Assembly: GCF_016679925.1 (NCBI RefSeq)
Contig: NZ_JAEQBW010000004.1
Location: 275,549 to 339,548, forward strand
DNA: 64,000 nucleotides
Source of the DNA: Marivirga aurantiaca
GTDB taxonomy: Bacteria > Bacteroidota > Bacteroidia > Cytophagales > Cyclobacteriaceae
Reading direction: 5' to 3'
Position 1 is the stretch's first letter, and each line of letters starts with the position of its first letter. The notes under the pieces are model-generated. The model was not told where the DNA came from, ran no database searches, and saw nothing but the letters and a program-made list of their open reading frames with translations. The position numbers and the translations under genes were made by a program. This document shows, in pieces, positions 46,660 through 56,438 of this stretch.

Positions 46660-47259
46660 ATGGAATTTTTTCAGGATTTAGGTATTTCCAATGAATTATT
46701 TACATTGGTTGTTTTGCCCATACTCATCTTCTTTGCCCGGGTGGCGGATGTGTCAATTGCTACTATTCGTGTTATTTTTGTTTTGCAGGGTAAAAAATCT
46801 ATCGCTCCTATTTTAGGCTTTTTTGAAGCGCTCATTTGGCTTTTGGCCATTGGTCAGATCATCCTGCATATTAACAACCCGATCAGTTATGTTGCTTATG
46901 CTTCAGGATTTGCCGCAGGGACTTATGTAGGTATGTTTATTGAAGAGAAATTAGCCCTGGGAAGGGTAGTGGTAAGAGTGATCACAGGTCGTCCTGCAGA
47001 TAAATTAATTGAATATTTGAAAGCCAATGATTTCCGCTATTCCAATATAGATGCTACAGGGAATGATGGTAAGGTAAATATTATTTTTACAGTTGTGAAA
47101 CGCGAAGTATTGACTACACTTATTCCAACTATCAAAAGCTATAATCCTCGGGCTTTTTTCACTATTGAGGGCGTGAAGAAAGTTAGTGATGAAGAGCTTA
47201 CTATCAATGAAAACAAAGGGGTAATTTTAGGTAAAATGTTGAGTTTTAAAAGAAGGTAA
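46660..47259 (+). CDS. DUF2179/DUF5698 membrane protein (UPF0316)
   Basis: A 199-residue protein with three transmembrane helices (RVADVSIATIRVIFVLQGKK between the first two) and a C-terminal DUF2179 domain (VITGRPADKLIEYLKANDFRY). The family is common in Firmicutes and Bacteroidota and has no settled function. It sits 11 bp after radA and is probably cotranscribed. Confidence 0.85.
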   Translation: MEFFQDLGISNELFTLVVLPILIFFARVADVSIATIRVIFVLQGKKSIAPILGFFEALIWLLAIGQIILHINNPISYVAYASGFAAGTYVGMFIEEKLALGRVVVRVITGRPADKLIEYLKANDFRYSNIDATGNDGKVNIIFTVVKREVLTTLIPTIKSYNPRAFFTIEGVKKVSDEELTINENKGVILGKMLSFKRR

Positions 47260-47363
47260 TCTGAATCAAGGTTTTCAGGTTTTCTGAAATAAAGTGGCTT
47301 TTTTGTTCTATTTTCCCTATTTACTTCTGCATTTGGCTTTAATCCTGTTTTAGGAAATGTAGA

Positions 47364-48257
47364 TCAGGTATTAATCAGATTGCCAAATCGGTGATTAAAA
47401 CCTATAATGCCTTGTAGTCCTCCGGTATGAATGGCCAGTACGTTATGATCGGAAGATATTTCTCCCTTCTTCCAAAGGTTTAAGAGACCGTACATCATCT
47501 TGCCATTATAAACAGGGTCTAAAGGGATACCTGTTTTTTGATAAAAATCATTAATGAAGTCAATTAGTTCTGGCTTCCATTTTGCATAACCTCCAAAATG
47601 ATTTTCTTGATTAATTTGCCAATTGTTCTCGCCATTTATCCATTCGTCTACTTCTTTTTCTATCCAGGAACCTTTTAAAGCTGAAAAGCCCAGGATTCGT
47701 TGATGTTCTTTTTTAGAGTTGATCAATCCTGCTATAGTGCCACCTGTCCCTACAGAAATACAAATCAAATCATATACTGAGGGAATCAAATCATTTATTT
47801 CCTCAGTTCCTTTTACAGCCAAATGATTGGTACCTCCTTCAGGAATTAAATAGAAATCTCCATGTCTGGCTCTTAATTCCTGAATAAATCCCGGATTATA
47901 TTTATCGCGATATTGCTCCCTACTCACAAATTCCAATTGCATTCCCTGTTCCTTTGCCAAGCTTAGCACCGGGTTTTCTATCTCTTCTCCTCTTATAATC
48001 CCAATAGAAGAAAATCCACATGCTTTGGCAGCAAAAGCAGTAGAAATAATATGATTGGAAAAAGCACCTCCGAATGTTAGAAGCACTTCCTTTTCTTGAT
48101 TTTTTGCTTCAAGCATATTGTGCTTTAATTTAAAAAATTTATTACCTGAAGCTGTAGTATGGATTTTGTCTAACCTTAAAACATCAAATATCAATCCTGC
48201 ATAATGTACTTTTTGAATGGATACATTTTCAGGTTGAAAAAATTTGTGAAGGGTCAT
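47364..48257 (-). CDS. PLP-dependent D-cysteine desulfhydrase/ACC deaminase-like enzyme
   Basis: A 297-residue fold-II PLP enzyme. The Schiff-base lysine is in SGNKFFKLKHN, the phosphate loop in TFGGAFSNHI, and the C-terminal AIHTGGLQG is the usual end-of-barrel motif. Members act on D-cysteine or 1-aminocyclopropane-1-carboxylate; which one cannot be told here. The length is a little below typical (about 325). Confidence 0.85.
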   Translation of the reverse strand: MTLHKFFQPENVSIQKVHYAGLIFDVLRLDKIHTTASGNKFFKLKHNMLEAKNQEKEVLLTFGGAFSNHIISTAFAAKACGFSSIGIIRGEEIENPVLSLAKEQGMQLEFVSREQYRDKYNPGFIQELRARHGDFYLIPEGGTNHLAVKGTEEINDLIPSVYDLICISVGTGGTIAGLINSKKEHQRILGFSALKGSWIEKEVDEWINGENNWQINQENHFGGYAKWKPELIDFINDFYQKTGIPLDPVYNGKMMYGLLNLWKKGEISSDHNVLAIHTGGLQGIIGFNHRFGNLINT

Positions 48258-48366
48258 AGAACAAAATTGAGTGGTTATTTATAAATTTAATAAATATAAA
48301 AGATGAAAGTGTCTTGCGAAGTTAAATAATATTGTGATGAAATGAACATAAATATAGAATCCTTAA

Positions 48367-48384
48367 CCCCGATAACTATCGGGG
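48367..48384. repeat. Short palindrome CCCCGATA...TATCGGGG
   Basis: An 8-bp perfect stem with a 2-nt centre lies 63 bp before the lipoprotein start. No T tract follows. It may be another stray REP-type palindrome or part of the leader. Confidence 0.4.
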
Positions 48385-48446
48385 CAACCTAGGGATGAAT
48401 AGATTTATGGGAATTCCATATGACCATTAAAAATAAACATATACAG

Positions 48447-49577
48447 ATGAAATTAAGGTTTTTACTTTTTACAACCTTTGCCTTGCTGATGACGGCTTGC
48501 ATGAAATCCGTGTCAATTAGCACTATGCGTCCGGCAGAGATTAATGTTCCCAACAACATCCAATCTATCGTTATGGTAGATAGAACGAAGTATGAAAAGG
48601 AAACGATCGGGATTATTGAAGGAATTCTTACTGGTGAGGGAATAAATGAAGACAAAGATGGTGTGATGGCCGTATTCACTGCTTTGCAAAATAATTTAAG
48701 GAACTCACCCAGGTTTGAAGTAAAGCTAGCTTCCGAAAGACTTAGTGGAAATACCATTCTCGGATCCTTTCCGGACCCCATTGACTGGAGGGAAGTAAAC
48801 AGGTTGACCAATAAATATAATGTAGATGCTCTGTTGGCGGTTGAATTATTTGACACCAATTTTATAGTGACCAATGGAAAAAGGAAAAATACCCGAAAGG
48901 TAAAAGATAAAGATGGCAATGAGGTGGAAGAAGAGTATACTGAGTATTATGCTGAAGGAATAGGGACTGCCAGGATAGGGTTTCGTTTGTACTACCCTAA
49001 AGAGCAATCTATTATTGACCAGGATATTTATTCCCAAAATCGTACTTGGGAAGCAACCGGAACCAGTATCAAGGATGCCCTTGCAGGTTTAATGCAAAAG
49101 TCGCAGGCTACAAAACTCTTAGGAAGTGCTGTTGGAGGGACATATGCATCCAAAATAGCACCTACTCCTGTTTATTTGTCAAGAAGTTATTATGCAAAGC
49201 CGAAAAAGAATGCTTATATCAGTAAAGGAGCCAGACAGGCTGAGGTGGGTCAATGGGAAGAGGCAATTAATACCTGGAAGATGGGGCTGAACAGGAGTGA
49301 TGACACCAAAGTAATGGGTAGAATGGCTTATAATATTGCTTTGGGCTATGAAGTGATGGGGAATTTACGTGAGGCACATGAATGGGCAGGTAGGTCTTAT
49401 ATTGACTACGGGGAGAAAAAAGGTCAAAGCTATGCTTCCAGTTTGAGCAATAGAATGTTTGATGAGGAAATCCTCAATGAGCAAATGAGTTTACCGGAAC
49501 CGGAAAAAAAACAGCCTACTACCGATAAACCAGTAAAGGAGAAAGAAAAAAAGATAATTCAGTTAAAAATAGAATGA
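48447..49577 (+). CDS. DUF6340 lipoprotein
   Basis: About 376 residues from MKLRFLLFTTFALLMTAC, a clear lipoprotein signal (lipobox LMTAC); an ATG 27 bp earlier is less likely. The middle region has the WREVNRLTNKYNVDALLAVELFDT stretch of DUF6340, a periplasmic lipoprotein family of unknown function. A TPR-like helical segment (about 265-330, AEVGQWEEAINTWKMGL) and a charged tail follow. Confidence 0.75.
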   Translation: MKLRFLLFTTFALLMTACMKSVSISTMRPAEINVPNNIQSIVMVDRTKYEKETIGIIEGILTGEGINEDKDGVMAVFTALQNNLRNSPRFEVKLASERLSGNTILGSFPDPIDWREVNRLTNKYNVDALLAVELFDTNFIVTNGKRKNTRKVKDKDGNEVEEEYTEYYAEGIGTARIGFRLYYPKEQSIIDQDIYSQNRTWEATGTSIKDALAGLMQKSQATKLLGSAVGGTYASKIAPTPVYLSRSYYAKPKKNAYISKGARQAEVGQWEEAINTWKMGLNRSDDTKVMGRMAYNIALGYEVMGNLREAHEWAGRSYIDYGEKKGQSYASSLSNRMFDEEILNEQMSLPEPEKKQPTTDKPVKEKEKKIIQLKIE

Positions 49578-49582
49578 TTGGA

Positions 49583-50365
49583 TTATTTACCCAGTCTTTG
49601 TCTGATAGCCTCAAATACAACCAGACCTGCGGAAACGGATACATTTAATGAGGCAATCTTCCCTTTCATTGGAATTTTCGCAAGGTAATCAGCAATTCTA
49701 ATCAACTCATTGCTAATTCCATCTTCTTCAGACCCCATAATAATGGCAACTGGCTGGTTCAAGGGGACATCATATATCAGATCTTTCCCTTTTTCAGTAC
49801 ATGCCACTACCTGAAGGCCACTTTTTTGCAGATATTCAACCGTGGTTTGCAGACTGTTTTCCCTGCAAACAGGAATGTGATGCAACGCACCGGCAGAAGT
49901 TTTTACCGCATCAGAGTTAATCTGCGCACTTCCTTTAAACGGAATAACGATGGCATCTACCCCGGCACACTCTGCTGAACGGGCTATGGCTCCAAAATTT
50001 CTGACATCAGTGACTCTGTCCAGTATCAAAATCAAAGGGTCTTTTCCTTTGCTAAAACATTCACTTATAATATTGTCCAAAGAAGCATAAGTAACGGCAG
50101 AAAGAAAAGCAATTACCCCTTGATGATTCTTCCTGGTAGTCCGGTTCAATTTTTCAACAGGAGCTTTGGTGAAAGGAATTTTAAGCTTTATGCATAATTC
50201 AATCAACTCACTGATTAACTCATTGTGCACATCTTTTTGAATAAAAATGGTATCCAGTTCTTTGCCTGATTCAATGGCTTCCATGACAGCCCGGGTGCCG
50301 AAAATAAAATCCTTATCTGATGGTTTCGGGGAATTGTCAAAATCTTTTCTTTGGAATGCGGCCAT
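49583..50365 (-). CDS. rlmB: 23S rRNA (guanosine-2'-O-)-methyltransferase RlmB
   Basis: A SpoU/TrmH-family protein of about 260 residues. The start at MAAFQRKDF is supported by a TAnnTTTG box at 50408-50401, which lies downstream of the longer ATG at 50413. An N-terminal substrate-binding domain (FIFGTRAVMEAIESGKEL) precedes the knot domain with LDRVTDVRNFGAIARSAEC, IMGSEEDGIS and LNVSVSAGLVVFEAIRQR. It methylates a guanosine in the 23S rRNA peptidyl-transferase region. Confidence 0.9.
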   Translation of the reverse strand: MAAFQRKDFDNSPKPSDKDFIFGTRAVMEAIESGKELDTIFIQKDVHNELISELIELCIKLKIPFTKAPVEKLNRTTRKNHQGVIAFLSAVTYASLDNIISECFSKGKDPLILILDRVTDVRNFGAIARSAECAGVDAIVIPFKGSAQINSDAVKTSAGALHHIPVCRENSLQTTVEYLQKSGLQVVACTEKGKDLIYDVPLNQPVAIIMGSEEDGISNELIRIADYLAKIPMKGKIASLNVSVSAGLVVFEAIRQRLGK

Positions 50366-50400
50366 ATGCTGTCTCTTTTGATGATGGATTGATTGTGTTG

Positions 50401-50408
50401 CAAAAGTA
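50401..50408 (-). promoter_or_regulatory. -7 box for rlmB
   Basis: TACTTTTG on the minus strand matches TAnnTTTG, 35 nt before the ATG at 50365. No good -33 element is seen. It decides the rlmB start. Confidence 0.5.
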
Positions 50409-50706
50409 ACCATCTATTTTGCTTTTCTTCCTGCCCTTTGCATACTTTCTCTTTATTTTTAGCAGATTTTCTTTTTCACAGACTAATGCAGATAGCAGTA
50501 ATAAGAGAAATTATGATGGAAAAAAGCCTAAAACTAATCATCCTTAAAAATATATTCATTTTATCGCACTTATTTTTATCTATTTTGTTTACCATCCATT
50601 GTGTGATTCATATAGCTAAAACAGTGGTTAATCGAAGAAATTTTAATATTTCGTACACTAAGCTCAATTTTTTTGCTTTTTTCCATGTTCGCCCGCATGA
50701 GTAGTG

Positions 50707-50714
50707 TATATTTG
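50707..50714 (+). promoter_or_regulatory. -7 box for the 2OG-oxygenase-like gene
   Basis: TATATTTG matches the TAnnTTTG consensus and ends 24 nt before the ATG at 50739. A -33 TTTG at a good distance is missing. Confidence 0.5.
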
Positions 50715-50738
50715 TGCCATTAAAAATTAATTTCCTTT

Positions 50739-51494
50739 ATGGGATTCATTCAGAGTAAGCATTTTAGTCAAGAACAAGTCAATCTTTATAAGCAAGAATA
50801 TCAAATGTCAAAACCCTATCATCATGTGATGATAGATGATTTTTTGACAGAGGACGTGGCTAAAAAACTAAGTCAATCTTTTCCTGCTGATGAGCTTTTT
50901 AACAGGCCGAAACAAGATCAACATGAGAATAAGTTGGAAGGAGATAGATTTGATCTTTATCCTGAAATTTTCTCGGACTTGAAGAAAGAATTAGCACAAC
51001 CATCTTTTTCAAAATTCATTGAAGAAGTCACTGGTATCAAGGATACATTTATTACCGATGACGCCTATGGTGTTGGTATTCAGAAAGGCAAGAAAGGTTC
51101 TTTTGAGGATGTCCATATTGACTTCAATATTCACCCTGTGAAAGATGTGCAACGAAGGTTGAATTTACAATTATTTCTAACACCCACCTGGAAAGCAGAG
51201 TGGAATGGGGCTTTGGAAATGTGGAATGATTGTGTGTCAAAGTGCAAAAAAGCAGTTTCATGCAGGTTCAACAGAGCTTTGATTTTTGAAGTAAAGGATA
51301 CTTCCTACTATGGTTACACTAAACCTTTGGAGTGTCCTGATACCGCTGACCGAAAAGTTTTTTCGGCTACATTTTATTCTCTGAAGGAGCAAAATGATAT
51401 CCCTTTCCATGATACCATTTTTGCTGAAACAAAGGAGGAAAACCAAAAACTTTCATTTCTTGCTTCTATCCGAAAAGCTTTAAAAGTCGGTTAA
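50739..51494 (+). CDS. 2OG-Fe(II) oxygenase-like protein with an altered metal site
   Basis: A 251-residue protein of the prolyl-hydroxylase-like fold. The first iron ligands are clear (VHIDFN, HxD), and the surrounding RRLNLQLFLTPTW and NRALIFEVKDTSYYGYTKPL segments match the family. The distal histidine, normally in a SxHG motif, is Tyr (SYYGY); the 2OG-binding Arg is kept (ADRKVF). It may therefore be inactive, use a different metal geometry, or have another role. The methyltransferase gene follows 14 bp downstream and may be cotranscribed. Confidence 0.7.
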   Translation: MGFIQSKHFSQEQVNLYKQEYQMSKPYHHVMIDDFLTEDVAKKLSQSFPADELFNRPKQDQHENKLEGDRFDLYPEIFSDLKKELAQPSFSKFIEEVTGIKDTFITDDAYGVGIQKGKKGSFEDVHIDFNIHPVKDVQRRLNLQLFLTPTWKAEWNGALEMWNDCVSKCKKAVSCRFNRALIFEVKDTSYYGYTKPLECPDTADRKVFSATFYSLKEQNDIPFHDTIFAETKEENQKLSFLASIRKALKVG

Positions 51495-51508
51495 TTAGTA
51501 ATTTTCTT

Positions 51509-52285
51509 ATGTCCAAACATTCAACCACCGAAATAACCTCAGACTCTATTGCTTCTGATAATCCGATTCATCAGCGATTGTTGTCAGCATACGTATATGC
51601 GCAACCTTTAATTGCTGGGAAATTGCTGGAAGTGGGTTGTGGTACCGGTAGAGGATTGGAAATTTTGATTAAAACAGCCGATCATTATACAGGTATCGAT
51701 AAGTATAAAAGCCTGACGGACGAACTGCAGGGTAAATACCCTCAGGCAGATTTTTATGCAATGGTGATTCCTCCCTTTGCAGGGATTCCTGATAATACTT
51801 TTGATACGGTGGTCTCATTTCAGGTAATTGAGCATATTAAGGACGATAAAACATTCTTAAAGGAAATCCATCGGGTGTTAAAACCAGGAGGGAAAGCTAT
51901 TATTTCCACTCCCAATAAAAAAATGACCCTTACAAGGAATCCTTGGCATGTACGTGAATATTTTGCTGATGAACTGACTGCTTTGTGCCAAAAAGTCTTC
52001 TCAAAAGTAGATGCTAATGGAATAGCCGGGAATGATAAAATTATGACTTACCATGACCAAAACCGTGAGGCAGTCAAAAAAATTACCAAATACGATATTC
52101 TAAACTTACAGTACCGATTGCCAGCCACTTTGTTAAGAATTCCATACGAATTCCTTAACCGTGTAAACCGCAATAACTTAGATAAGCAAGACACTAAACT
52201 GGTGAAATCCATTACTGTGGCAGATTACTATGTGCACGATAAGCCGGAAGAAAGCCTGGATTTATTTTATATGTTGGAGAAGTGA
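51509..52285 (+). CDS. SAM-dependent class I methyltransferase
   Basis: A 258-residue protein with a Rossmann motif LLEVGCGTGRGLEIL, the Methyltransf_11-type FDTVVSFQVIEHIKDDKTFL and VLKPGGKAIISTPNKKMT. The substrate is unknown; the class acts on sugars, lipids or quinones. It forms a pair with the 2OG-oxygenase-like gene. Confidence 0.85.
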   Translation: MSKHSTTEITSDSIASDNPIHQRLLSAYVYAQPLIAGKLLEVGCGTGRGLEILIKTADHYTGIDKYKSLTDELQGKYPQADFYAMVIPPFAGIPDNTFDTVVSFQVIEHIKDDKTFLKEIHRVLKPGGKAIISTPNKKMTLTRNPWHVREYFADELTALCQKVFSKVDANGIAGNDKIMTYHDQNREAVKKITKYDILNLQYRLPATLLRIPYEFLNRVNRNNLDKQDTKLVKSITVADYYVHDKPEESLDLFYMLEK

Positions 52286-52460
52286 TAAAAGATAATCCTT
52301 CCTATACACTAATACATTGAAAAATCTCCATTTTTTATTTTACCCCCATTATTACTACGCCTTCATTTTTTCTGTAGGAATCCTCGCCTCACTTTTGTAG
52401 ATGTTCTAAAAAAATGCTTATTTCAAAACACTTAAGCATTTTAATCCCGTATATTTTCGT

Positions 52461-53612
52461 ATGCAAGACCAAAAACATCTATTCGAGCTTCCGGATGATA
52501 TTCACTATTTAAATGGGGCGTATATGTCGCCCAATTTGATTAGTGTAAGGGCAGCCGGATCTGCAGCGGTACAGCGTAAAAGCAATCCGCTCAACATCCA
52601 AGAGTCTGACTTCTTTGAGCCTGCGGAAGAGTTAAAATCTCTTTTCGGAAAATTAATTAATGCTAGTGCGGAACAAATTGCTATTATTCCTTCTGCTTCT
52701 TATGGATTGATGTCAGCTATCTCTAATGTGCCGTATAAGAAAAGCCAACATGCTTTAATTGTATCAGAGGAATTTCCAAGTGATCATCTGACATTGCAAA
52801 GATGGTGTAAAGAGCATGGTGCTGAATTAAAAATACTTTCCCCCCCGAAAGAAAAAGAAGGCAGGGCTAAGATTTGGTCTGAAAAAATAATCAATTCCAT
52901 TACTGAAGATTCAGCAGTTTTGGTTATGTCTTCTATTCACTGGATGGATGGCACTTTGTTTGATTTACAAGCCATAGGAGAAAAATGCAGAAAAACAGAT
53001 ACTACTTTCATTGTAGATGGTACTCAATCAGTGGGAGCCTTGCCCCTAGATGTGCAAGAATTCAAAATTGATGCCTTAATATGTGCAGGCTATAAATGGC
53101 TAATGGGGCCTTATTCTTTGGGACTAGCCTATTATTCCGAAAAATTTAATGAGGGTAAACCGATAGAAGAATCATGGATGAATCGTGGAGAGGCTTCGGA
53201 TTTTTCCACCCTAACAAAATATCCTGAGGAGTATTCCCCGGGTGCAGGAAGATACAATGTAGGTGAATTTAGTAATTTCATTACGCTTCCTATGCTTAAG
53301 GCAGCAATAGAACAGATTTTAGATTGGAAGCCCGGAAATATACAACAATATTGCAGAGAACTAATGAAGCCGGTATTTACCTGCTTAAAAGTTAATGAAA
53401 TCCCAACTGATTCTCAGGACTCTATTGCCTCACATCTGACGGGAATTTATTTGCCTGATAATGTGAATATGGATCAGTTAATGACTGAATTGAAAATCAA
53501 TAAAGTGTATGTTTCTGCCAGAGGAAGATCTGTGAGAGTTTCTCCCCACCTCTATAATACAAGTGAAGACATCGAGGTTTTCCTGGCGATTTTTCAAAAA
53601 CATCTTAAATAG
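52461..53612 (+). CDS. Class V aminotransferase
   Basis: A 383-residue fold-I PLP enzyme starting MQDQKHLFELPDD. The PLP lysine is in CAGYKWLMGPY, with the preceding FIVDGTQSVGALP supplying the aspartate. It resembles isopenicillin-N epimerase/kynureninase-type members and not IscS, since the NifS-like loop is absent. The substrate is unknown. Confidence 0.85.
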   Translation: MQDQKHLFELPDDIHYLNGAYMSPNLISVRAAGSAAVQRKSNPLNIQESDFFEPAEELKSLFGKLINASAEQIAIIPSASYGLMSAISNVPYKKSQHALIVSEEFPSDHLTLQRWCKEHGAELKILSPPKEKEGRAKIWSEKIINSITEDSAVLVMSSIHWMDGTLFDLQAIGEKCRKTDTTFIVDGTQSVGALPLDVQEFKIDALICAGYKWLMGPYSLGLAYYSEKFNEGKPIEESWMNRGEASDFSTLTKYPEEYSPGAGRYNVGEFSNFITLPMLKAAIEQILDWKPGNIQQYCRELMKPVFTCLKVNEIPTDSQDSIASHLTGIYLPDNVNMDQLMTELKINKVYVSARGRSVRVSPHLYNTSEDIEVFLAIFQKHLK

Positions 53613-53635
53613 GTTCAGATTTTATAAAGCTTATA

Positions 53636-55675
53636 ATGGTAAAATATTTACTTCTATTCTGTCTTGTTTTTTTATTGGTTTATAAAAGTTCCAGTCAGGA
53701 GAACCAAATCCAAAATGATTCCATATTAGAAACCGTAACGGTTGTTGGTTTTGATAGGGGCGAACAAATTCATAGGCAGGCAGCGCTTATTGTCCATCTG
53801 AGTGCCAGAGATATGCAGAATTTTTCCCCTATTGATCCGGTGATGGCATGGAATAGTTTGCCTGGAGTTAGCCTTGAGCAAAGAGCAGTCGGAAGTTATA
53901 GAGTAAATATCAGAGGGAGCTCTATTCGTTCTCCCTTTGGAGTACGTGATGTAAAGGTATATTGGAATGGATTGCCATTTACAGAAGCCAACGGCTCAAC
54001 TGCATTAAATTTATTGAGCAATACCCAAATGCGTGAAGTAGAAGTCATCAAAGGTCCGGCAGGAAGTCTGTATGGGGCAGGCTTGGGAGGAGTGATTCAT
54101 TTGAATAATTTCCCTGATAAAACACAAGGTAAATTGAATATTGGAGTAGGAGGAGGGAGCTTTGGTCAATTCAATGCTGCTGTAAATGGAGAATTGGAAA
54201 GCGATAAATGGACAGGCTTTTATGCCTTTGATCATCAGGAATCTGATGGTTATCGTGAACATAATGCCTTAAACCGTCAGGTTTATCAACTTTCCGGCCG
54301 TTATCAAATCAATGATGATCATCAGTTGGATCTGCATGCATTGCTCAGTGATTTATATTATGAAATTCCGGGAGGGCTTACCAAAGAACAGTTTGAAGAA
54401 AATCCAAGGCAGGCAAGACCTGGTAGTGCGAGTCAAAATGCTTCAATCGATCAAAAAACACTTCTTTTAGGAGCCGGCTATACCTCATTCTTTAGTCAGA
54501 ATTTGAGCCAGTCCACACATCTGGGCTTCACCTATACCGATTTCCAAAATCCTTTTATTTTGGATTATAAAGAGGATATTAATCAGGAAGTTGCCCTACG
54601 TCATCAGTGGACATATGAAATGGAATTCAATAACTTAGGGATACAATGGGATGCAGGATTTGAGTGGCAATATGCTGATAATTTGGCGGAGAACTTCGGT
54701 AATGTAGATGGAGAAAAAGACAGCATTCATTTTTCTGATGAGCTGAAAATTGACAGGAAAATATTTTTTCTCCAGACCCATCTTGGTTATCAGAAATGGA
54801 AATTAACATTAGGGTTAAGCAGTAACTTACTGAACTACCAAGTAAACCGCAATATTAATGCATTTGCAGAGCCTTTTGAGTTTGAAAGAAACTTTAATAA
54901 TGAAATTATTCCCAGGGTGGCAGTCCAATATCAATGGGCGCCTCAGCAAATGACTTTTGCCTCAGTAAGTGAAGGCTTTTCAAGCCCTACTCTTGATGAA
55001 ATTCGTACCAATGAAGGGAGTATTAACCGGAGTTTACAGGCAGAAAGAGGTAGAACTTATGAGGTGGGTCATAAGCTTTATCGGAAAAGGCTCCAACTTG
55101 ATGCTTCCGTATTCTTTTCAGCCCTGGAGGAAACCATCACTAACAGAACAAATGAAAATGGAGTAGTACTATTCCAAAATGCAGGAGAAACAGCTCAGCT
55201 AGGGACTGAATGGGGTGTGAATATAATTTGGTTGCAAAATGGCAAATCCCTTTTTAATAACATTAGCACCCGATCAGCCTATCAATATTATCGATTCACA
55301 TTTGAGGATTATCAAAAAAGAGAAGAGGATTTTTCCGGCAATATGATGACAGGGGTGCCCGAACACACCCTTAATCAAATCCTACATGTGAAAATTCTCG
55401 AAAAGATCTCGATGAATTTTCATTATCGATATGTAAGCGAAGTTCCTTTAACAGATGCCAATACCATTTTTGCTGATGATTATCATCTGCTCAACTTCAG
55501 ACTCAATTATGAAATTAGACTTGGCCCTAATACTTTCAATCTCTATGCTGGAGTTGAAAACTTGGCTGATATCCGTTATAGTCTGGGCAATGACCTGAAT
55601 GCATTTGGCGGCAGGCACTATCAAGCTGCGCCTGGCAGAAATATTTTTGCTGGCTTGAAATGGAGGTTTCTATAA
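53636..55675 (+). CDS. TonB-dependent outer-membrane receptor
   Basis: A 679-residue protein with a signal peptide (MVKYLLLFCLVFLLVYKSSSQ), a TonB box-like ETVTVVGF, a plug domain (about 45-160, ALNLLSNTQMREVEVIKGPAG) and a beta-barrel ending with a terminal aromatic (GLKWRFL). It lacks the SusC-type N-terminal domain, so it is a classical receptor, perhaps for iron-siderophore or another metal complex. It follows the aminotransferase gene by 23 bp. Confidence 0.9.
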   Translation: MVKYLLLFCLVFLLVYKSSSQENQIQNDSILETVTVVGFDRGEQIHRQAALIVHLSARDMQNFSPIDPVMAWNSLPGVSLEQRAVGSYRVNIRGSSIRSPFGVRDVKVYWNGLPFTEANGSTALNLLSNTQMREVEVIKGPAGSLYGAGLGGVIHLNNFPDKTQGKLNIGVGGGSFGQFNAAVNGELESDKWTGFYAFDHQESDGYREHNALNRQVYQLSGRYQINDDHQLDLHALLSDLYYEIPGGLTKEQFEENPRQARPGSASQNASIDQKTLLLGAGYTSFFSQNLSQSTHLGFTYTDFQNPFILDYKEDINQEVALRHQWTYEMEFNNLGIQWDAGFEWQYADNLAENFGNVDGEKDSIHFSDELKIDRKIFFLQTHLGYQKWKLTLGLSSNLLNYQVNRNINAFAEPFEFERNFNNEIIPRVAVQYQWAPQQMTFASVSEGFSSPTLDEIRTNEGSINRSLQAERGRTYEVGHKLYRKRLQLDASVFFSALEETITNRTNENGVVLFQNAGETAQLGTEWGVNIIWLQNGKSLFNNISTRSAYQYYRFTFEDYQKREEDFSGNMMTGVPEHTLNQILHVKILEKISMNFHYRYVSEVPLTDANTIFADDYHLLNFRLNYEIRLGPNTFNLYAGVENLADIRYSLGNDLNAFGGRHYQAAPGRNIFAGLKWRFL

Positions 55676-55762
55676 ATTACACTGAAGTTTGCAAGATTAA
55701 CTTATCCTTATTCGTTATAATTCATTACCTTATGGGAGGATTTCGAATAAAAATATTTTGAT

Positions 55763-56413
55763 ATGAGGTGGTCTTATTTTTTAAAGCAAAAATTAAAAAT
55801 AGCATTGTTGTTATGCGTCATACTAATTGCTGTTTTCGTCAATAATAGAATTGAGTGTGGAAATATTGCCCAATTGGGAACTTCTTTTACATCGGTGTAT
55901 GAAGATAGGCTGATGGTGGAAAATTATATTTTTCAATTGTCCAATTATCTTCATGAAAAGAAATATATTATTCATGAATATGAAGAAAGTGGTTCTTTGC
56001 TTGGGCTGGAGAAGGTAAAAACCATTAATGATGAGATCAACCAACTGTTAGTTGATTATGAAAAAACCAAATTGACACAGACTGAAGATTCTTTATTTTT
56101 CCTTTTTAAACAAGAGCTGGTTAATTTGGAACAATCGGAGTTAAACCTTTTATCCAAGGCTTCATTGCAAGAAAAAGTGGATTGGAACCAGCATTATAAA
56201 AAGAGTTTCACTCTCTTAAGCGGGCTTTCCTCCATTCAAATAAAGGAAGGGAAAGCGTTATATGAAGATTCTAAACGAGTAGTGTTAAGTAATACATCTG
56301 CCGCACAATTTGAATTGGCTTTATTGATATTTATAGGCTTGATTATATTAGCCCTTATTTTCGAGTCCAAGAAAATATCAACCAATATCTCTCAGAATTT
56401 CAGATTAAATTAA
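55763..56413 (+). CDS. Four-helix-bundle (MCP-type) sensor-like membrane protein
   Basis: A 216-residue protein with two transmembrane helices (about 11-28 and 183-203) and an extracytoplasmic helical bundle between them (MVENYIFQLSNYLHEKKYIIHE ...). This is the 4HB_MCP layout, but the HAMP and signalling domains are missing, so it ends just after the second membrane helix. It could be a stand-alone sensor or a degenerate receptor. Confidence 0.7.
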   Translation: MRWSYFLKQKLKIALLLCVILIAVFVNNRIECGNIAQLGTSFTSVYEDRLMVENYIFQLSNYLHEKKYIIHEYEESGSLLGLEKVKTINDEINQLLVDYEKTKLTQTEDSLFFLFKQELVNLEQSELNLLSKASLQEKVDWNQHYKKSFTLLSGLSSIQIKEGKALYEDSKRVVLSNTSAAQFELALLIFIGLIILALIFESKKISTNISQNFRLN

Positions 56414-56438
56414 AAGAAGGCGAATTTATCTTTGCTAA

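Noticed and set aside
48389..48919. A 176-codon open frame on the minus strand
   Set aside because: It lies opposite the start of the DUF6340 lipoprotein gene, which has a clear lipobox and family features; the composition of the minus frame is that of a shadow.
50393..50704. A 103-codon rightward frame between rlmB and the oxygenase-like gene
   Set aside because: It overlaps the rlmB start and promoter, is rich in Phe/Leu/His runs typical of AT-rich noncoding DNA, and has no recognisable domain.
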